A stretch of DNA of 64,000 nt from Echeneis naucrates (taxonomy: Eukaryota; Chordata; Actinopteri; Carangiformes; Echeneidae). Below, piece by piece: positions 57,499 through 64,000 of this stretch. The position numbers and the translations under genes were made by a program. Positions within the stretch are counted from its first letter, which is position 1. Each line of letters opens with the position of its first letter. The stretch is taken from NCBI RefSeq assembly GCF_900963305.1, contig NC_042513.1:27519087-27583086 (forward strand). Direction: 5' to 3'. Under the pieces are notes generated by a model. That model had not been told where the DNA came from, searched no databases, and saw nothing but the letters and a program-made list of their open reading frames with translations.

Positions 57499-59609
57499 GG
57501 ACGGGCAGAGACCAGAGCAGCAGCTGTCTAATTCTTTTTAGGAATCTGTATCAAAAGTTAGAATTTCAGTTAAAGCTCTGTTTTATTATTAGATTTAATT
57601 AGAATACATTTAAACTAATCTAGCACAACAATAACAATTACAGCGTGGACATAAAGCCTAAATGCAGAGATCAGAGCAGAAGAAGATTAAAAGCAGATTG
57701 CAATTCATCTTTCTGGAAGGGATTTTATTTTTATCTAAAATGAAGAAACGTGATTAAAAAAATTTATATCCAATATAAATCAGTCATCTATATAGAAATG
57801 GAGACGGAGATCAAATCTGGTAATTGTAATAGTGTTTTTATTTCTGTCATTACTCGACGACCTGTGCCTTTAAAGGCTAACAAAAAATAAGAGCTGAAAT
57901 AACTACACACTGAAAATTTAAAGTCAGATTTATGAGCTGGGAGGTGAACATCTGCCTCTGCACATTTATGTCACCTACATGCTGCTCTCATGTTTCATTT
58001 ACTGTGTTTTATTTATGGTTTACATTAATTTAACTTACATTTTATTTAAACATCATGATATTGATCGTCAGGAGATATTTATTGGTAGTTTTATATTAAT
58101 GCTGATTTATTTATAGCTCTGAGCTGAATGTGTTGATGGAATAAAACAGAATGAACAGAGGAGTAAAGTGCTGTTGTTTTATTCTTGAATTTAAAATATA
58201 ATGTGATTTCTGTACATCATCATCCTCAGCCCTGACTCCTCTACAGTGACATTGTCAGGGAAACACACACACACACATACACATACACACACACTGCAGC
58301 TGTAAACACTGTACACAATCGATCAGCTGTTCATTGATAGAATTCATCGTTCATGTCAGCGTGGAGTCCACAGGTCAGTTATCTGTGATGGAGCTAATGT
58401 TAGCCACAAAGAGCTAACAACTTCCTGTCCAGTTTAAGCGAAGAGAAACATAACTTAAGTGTTTGTATTTCTGCTAGCATGCCAAGAGCGGTAAATTTTC
58501 CTCATAAGAAAAATTTTGAGACAAATATTGATAATGTCAAATTAGAAAAATAAAAGCCAGAGCTGTTTTTATCTGATGAGTTTCACTGGTGTTTTAATTT
58601 GAAAGGATCTCCTGTGCTTTGAAAAAAAATTTGTTTCAGTTTGGACTTTGCTGGATATTTTAATCCAGACTTTTTTCACTCAGTCTAGTTTTGGTCTTGT
58701 GGATCTTCTGACTGAGACCCGACTGTGAGATTTTTACCACTTTTATTCTGATTTGTCTGTTTTGGCCTCTTGTCGTCTATCTTTGGTTCCACCAGCTGAT
58801 TTCCTGTATGTCTCTCATCAAACTGTCCTTCTGTCCCTGCACATGTAAAGATCTCGATGATCCAGCAGAGGGAGCTGATTGACCCAGTTCAGCTGTCTCC
58901 GTGTCCTGGTCTCTTGGACCTCATTGGGGGTTTGGGCCTCGGTCTGTGTCTGTTGGTTTGCGTCCGTGTGGTTTGGGCACAACCTCCTACACTTGAATCC
59001 TTGACACACAATCACACACATGAACACATTGGCACCGTTGGCATGGCAACAAACCCCCCATGAACCATCAATGATGACTGAGTCTGCAGTGTCCTTTCAG
59101 TTCCACAAGTCTTATCTCATTAAAGAGTTCTGGTTGTTCAGAAGAGCCCGAACAGTCAGACGTGTCCTCAGGCCTCGTCCTCTTCTTCTATGCTTCTTTT
59201 TAGAGTCTCCCAGTCGGAGAGCGCCGGGCTCATCAACACCCGGCTCATCAACCCTCCAAAATGGCTTCCAAAAAAAGTTCAGCTTGTGTTGTGATCAGGC
59301 CATCAAGACACCTGCAGGCAGAAGACACACAGAGTGTTTTATCTCCAGGGTGAGCCACATTATGTGGACAGCAGGGTCCAGGTCTGGTTTGGTTTGGGAC
59401 CTTTAAATGTTTGTACGTTGGAAGGAAACAACTGAGAAATGAACGGACTTTTGCTGAAGCACTTTTTGTCACCTATTGAGAGTGAAGACTGTTTTCATCA
59501 TCCTTCTGTCCCTAAAATAAAATCAAATTCATGGGGCTGTCTTGGAGCTTCTTACTCCCCCAGAACAAACCCCAGGCTGTAATCTGACTGTGACCCCCCA
59601 GGCATGAAA
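57499..59609. other. 3' region of il17 copy 2 and spacer to stmn4
   Basis: AT-rich for the first 700 bases (probable 3' UTR; AATAAA near 58140), with a short CA tract at about 58264-58292. No further gene is recognised. Confidence 0.45.
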
Positions 59610-61079
59610 TCAATGGTCCACTACCACACTATGTTTATAGGATGCGACAGAGTCCCCCCTCTTCTTCCTCCTCTTCCTCACCTCCACACTGAGCTTGTCC
59701 TGAAACACAAACACAGGCACACATGAATCAGGCCAGGGAATCATTGAAGGAGAATCTGAGTCATCGTCTGACAGGAAACAGGAACTTCTCACCTCCTCCT
59801 GCGAGGCGTTCAGGTGCATCTGTCTCTGCTCCTCGTCGGCGTCGGCACGATGCTCCTGGCACTCTTTGGTCAGAGCTTTCTGGGCCACTTCCCGCTCGTG
59901 CTCCCTCCGCTCGGCCAGGTGCTTCAGTAGCTCCGCCTCCTGACACTAGAGAGCGACAGAGTGGGATTTCATACATTTTAACTCTATAACAGAAATCCAT
60001 TATTTATATTTTAGGAAACAAAAGCTTGATTCTTTTGGAGTAACAACAGACGCGACACGTTCTAAGCACTTGACCTTTGACTTTGACCCCCAGCATGCCC
60101 TCACACACCTTCCTCCTCTCCTGAGCGGCATCCAGTTTCTTCTGGATCTCTTCCAGCGAAGGTTTTTGGCGGGGGGGGTGTGGTGGCCCTGAGCTCGGGG
60201 CCGCCGTCGAAGGTGGGCGGCTTCAGGATGACCTCGAAGGCCTGACCACTCGCCCGCTTGCTCAGTTCGATCACCTCCATGTCCCGGATATTGCACAGGT
60301 TCAGGTCCACCACACCAGCTGCAACAAGGACAAAGACACGAGACCATGAGGACCAGGTGGAGACCTGGTTTAGTGGAGCCCTTTATTTAGACCATCAGTC
60401 CTGTTACAGGCTGGTACCTGTTGAGGTTTTTCTAATGCATGATGGGATACGGTCCAGCTGCAGAGACCAGAGCAAAGATGAAGGATTTTAAAACCTGACC
60501 AGATATTTTTATCGTTCTGATCCAACACTGATTAGACATTTATATTGTCAATCCAGTTTAAACACTTGTCTTGTTGCTAAGGCGTTGCTATGGAAACCAG
60601 TGGGTTGTGAGTATGTCTGTGGAGGTTTGACAGATGAGTCAGAGAGACACTGTGATAGTGAAATATTTAACTATTCAGCAATAAAAAGAGTCAGAATAAC
60701 TCAATCAGTCACAAATACATCAATAAATAAATAAACTGATAAATGTTTAAGAAGAAAAGAAAAGAAATACTTCAGGCAAGAGGACAAGTGTGTCCTTAAA
60801 GACAGTAAAGGACAATACAAGACAGAAATGGACAGAAAGGGACGGCAGAGGACAGCAGAGGAGAGTGGATGAGAAGCTGCTGACCTTCCTTCTTGTCGTT
60901 CACCATCTCTCGAGGCTCGGGGAGGATGCAGGAGCAGAAGACAGACACCAGGGGGAGCTGTCTCACCTTGTCTCTGTATGCTGGACAGGAAACAGACATC
61001 AGCCTCAAACTAAGATTGAAACCGACAAACAACAACAACAAATCAATAATCAATAATCTGCTCCACCTGCCAGCGTCAT
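59610..61079 (-). CDS. stmn4: Stathmin family, stmn4-type, diverged and with apparent frameshift
   Basis: Neuronal membrane-anchored tubulin-binding phosphoprotein. Five exons (61079-61067, 60980-60885, 60318-60109, 59945-59793, 59699-59610) follow stathmin structure. [16 protein letters not shown], then FCSCIL, is the STMN4-type palmitoylated N-terminus. [20 protein letters not shown], then [17 protein letters not shown], is the STMN4-specific lead into the stathmin-like domain, followed by [19 protein letters not shown] and [19 protein letters not shown] run of eight C at about 60170-60177 puts the two halves of exon 3 in different frames; seven C would keep the frame. After AQKAL the tubulin-binding helix departs from the family ([20 protein letters not shown]) and is about 13 residues shorter. 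The tail [13 protein letters not shown] is basic. It could be a teleost stmn4-like duplicate or a decaying gene. Confidence 0.8.
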
Positions 61080-63077
61080 CCTGCTGCTGCTGTTGTCCTC
61101 TGAAGACACTGTGGTGAGGTAGAGTCTGTTCCTGGAGACGCACAGAGACAGACATCAGTGAAGACACAACGAGAGGAGGCGGAGCTTCTCACCTGGTCGT
61201 GGTGACCAGGTGAGACGTTCTATTCTGCAGCTGCTCAACATAACACACTTCCTCTCAACATTGGACTAAAATGTTTTTGTGGTGAAAGGTCACATTATTC
61301 TCCTGTTTCAACAGCAAACAGAAACATGGCACTCTGCAGGTCTTTGAACGCCTCATCCAGCTGCAGCTACACAAACATCTGGACTGTGAAAGCTGGAGCT
61401 TCTTCCTGCCTTAAAACTGCTTCACCCCACCAAAAGAAAAGCCACCAGACACAAAGAAGAAGATGTTAACTGATCCTTCGGGGTATGTGCGTGTGTGTGT
61501 GCAGGAACTAAGCGATGATGTCATTGTTGCCAGTAAGCGCAGCAGCTTCTGCTACAACACTAAACTTAAGATGAACAAGAAAAAGAAAGAAATGATGCAG
61601 AAGAGAAAAAGACAGAAAAAGAAAGACACAGTGGAGACACTTTGGTCTTTGTGATGAAGAGAAGCTACAGTCTGCACAGAAACAACAAAACATCACACAA
61701 GATGCAAAAAAATAATGAATATAGGTGAATATAAAGGTGTGAGTCTGTGTGTCTGTGTGTGTCTGTGTGTGTCTGTGTGTGTACTCACCCTGCAGTGATG
61801 CTCCGTCTCTTCGTTCTCTCTGCTCAGACTGAAGATCTGCAGCTCAGCAGCATCAGCACCAAACACCAGGCTGCTGCATGACATCACCCAGCAGCCACCT
61901 GATTGGCTGGCAGGGATGCTGAGCTGTGATTGGTCCTGAAGGTAGAGGGAGGGGTGGGGGGGATGGGGGGAGGGGGTCAGGTTTTTTTCTGAGGAATCTT
62001 CCCGATCTCTGACAGAAAACAGAAAACTCTTCATCAGAATCACAATCATGCTTCTGCACAATGATGATTCCAACAACACAAACACACACAAAAGCACACG
62101 TGCACAAACACCCCAATCGAAACCATTTGACCAATGACATCATGTTAAACAGCTCTGAGGTCAGAGAGCAGCATCAACATCTGGAAAAAGATTTTGTTAG
62201 ACACAAACATCTGGGGGCAATCACGTTTGTGCGTATCCTGTTGTATGTTTTCACTTTGTGTTGCATTGTGCTCAACAAATGACTCGTTGGAACACAAGCA
62301 CACAAACACATTAAAGTCCTGTGTGTGTGTCACACAGACTCGATCTGGTCTGATCTGGTTGTGTGGGGCTGTGTTTTTCTGAGGAAATGTCAGAGCTAAA
62401 TTTAATGACTGACAATGAGCTGTTACTCATCCTGACTGGAACACTCATCCAGTGTTCACTGTGTGTGTCTGTGTGTGTGTGTATAACTGCCTCCATCTGT
62501 GACTCTGCTGCGCTTCATTCAAGCGCACTGATCTGATCCTCATTAACACCAGACTTTGTAGAAAGTTGCATTGAATCCTGGGAAAACCAGGTTATGTAAA
62601 GGTTGCCTCTGCTTGTTGCTGTAGTGACGTCCAGTCAAGAAGCAGCTGTGAAGGAAGAAGGTGTAAGAAAAAGAAGAAGCTAAACAGAGGTCAAAGTTCA
62701 TGTCTGCACTGTGGTGCAGGTTTGGTCCCCACCTGATGACATCAGGGCGACACCTCGACAGTATCAGCCCGCAGTAACAGCAGACACCAACAGAGACATG
62801 GCCCCATCACCATGGAGACCATCACAGCGGTGCAGAGAGCGCTTCATTTTAAAATCTGAGATGTTCTTTTCAGTTTTTATATCAAGCTGACTCCACCTGC
62901 AGAGGACTACAGCTCCCATCATGCATCAGAGTACAACACAGTGCCCCCCCACCACACACACACTGAACCAGATGATGTAATGCAGCTGCAGAATGTGTGT
63001 GTGCGTGCTTGTTCTTCTATTTTTGTGAGGACCATTTTCAGCTGGATGCTAAACAGCTGATTCAAAGTTACTGCTCT

Positions 63078-63115
<38 letters not shown>

Positions 63116-64000
63116 GTGGCAAGGTGAGTGAGAAGCTGCAGCAACAAGGAGGATGAGGAACTTCCACATCCCAACTGATGATGTCACCTGCAGCCAATCA
63201 GCTGAGAGCTCAGAGCCAGAGTGTGTGTGTGTGTGTCAGGATTCAGCAGAAACAGCACCACATCTGCAGCAGAATGTTTTATTAAAGAGCTTCGTCTCTA
63301 CAGAACAGAGGCAGGACATAAATTGAGGGGCGGGGCTTGTTGTGGTTCTGCAGGCTGCAGAATAACGGGAAACAATGACATCAGCTCGTAAGCAAGGCAA
63401 TAATGTCACTGACAATGAGGTCACTGCACTGAGCTCAACGCAGTGATGTCATCGCAGTGTAACAAAGAAAGACCATCGGAGGTGTGGGGCCGTCTGCAGA
63501 GTTTGGACTAACTGAGACCTGAACCTGAACCGAACCCTAACCCTCATGGTCCATCCGGTCTACAGGTAGACCTCCATGTGGTCTCTGATACTAAATTTGG
63601 ATTCAGAAACTGAACCTTAAAACCAGCTGCAGGACTTCTGGCACTTTATGATGTCACACCTGCTGTATTTTAATTGCTCACTCAGTAAACACTCAGCCAA
63701 TCAGGAGCGTCAGGAGGTAAAGACAGGTGAGGGCTGGACATTTCATTCGTAAAATCTGACTTCATTTTAATGCAGGACTCTCTGCACTGTCTGTCTCACA
63801 GCTTCTTTTTTATTCCAACCAGCTGAATCCAGTTTAACATCACGAGTCATCTCACTCTGCTCCAGTCGTGAGCTTCATCTGAGTCGGCGAACAGTCGTGA
63901 CTCGTCTTCCTGCTTCTGCGGCCCACTGAGGCGGGTGGGGAGTGGGAGAGAGAGAGCAGACGGCAGATTGGGCTGAATGTCAGGGGAAGCTGAGAGAAGA
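61080..64000. other. Region upstream of stmn4
   Basis: No further gene is recognised. A possible non-coding first exon of stmn4 ends at about 61789, where the minus strand reads GCATCACTGCAGG|GTGAGT. There is a (GT)n tract at about 63078-63114 and another copy of the 65-bp dispersed repeat at 63597-63653. Confidence 0.4.
63597..63653 (+). repeat. 65-bp dispersed repeat, copy 3
   Basis: GGATTCAGAAACTGAACCTT, then ACCAGCTGCAGGACTTCTGG, then CACTTTATGATGTCACA. It is the closest copy to the one at 9112-9176. Confidence 0.6.

Overview
This is vertebrate nuclear DNA, and the gene content and repeats point to a teleost fish, probably a percomorph with a compact genome. The genes have many short exons, canonical GT-AG introns often only 80-700 bp long, and proteins that read as fish orthologues of human genes. 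The background is rich in (CA)n runs, minisatellites and short teleost-type mobile element fragments. A 100-N assembly gap lies near the left end. Gene names were assigned by reading translated exons against remembered family sequences; no database search was possible.

The left 26 kb is gene-poor. It holds a 17-bp minisatellite (about 3.4-4.0 kb), one intact tRNA-Val(UAC) with two decayed relatives, fragments of a Tx1/L1-like LINE with an embedded LINE tail, and a CpG-rich promoter (18.1-18.7 kb). That promoter carries the first coding exon of an unidentified leftward gene and is followed by a 2.8-kb G-rich minisatellite.

The right 38 kb holds seven protein genes that can be read exon by exon. 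They are gtf2a2 (+, TFIIA gamma), a znf395-type zinc-finger/C-clamp factor (-), a small palmitoylation-motif transmembrane adaptor resembling LIME1/PAG1 (-), a divergent paqr8-like membrane progestin receptor (-), two IL-17A/F cytokine genes arranged head to head (- then +), and a diverged stmn4 stathmin (-). Between them lie a telomere-like hexamer satellite with an inverted arm, a Harbinger element inserted in a minisatellite, a hAT MITE with target-site duplications, a tRNA-derived SINE and a triplet-repeat intron.

The block recalls several human regions: IL17A-IL17F-MCM3-PAQR8 (6p12), ZNF395 and STMN4 (8p21), ZNF704-PAG1 with STMN2 (8q21), SLC2A4RG-LIME1 with STMN3 (20q13) and STMN1-PAQR7 (1p36). 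It therefore looks like a fish version of an ancient duplicated linkage group. The most interesting items are the adaptor beside znf395 (a possible fourth-paralogon member of the PAG1/LIME1 group), the intron-bearing and motif-degenerate progestin receptor, the IL-17 pair in which one member lacks the interchain cysteines, and the stathmin with an apparent frameshift and an unusual tail.
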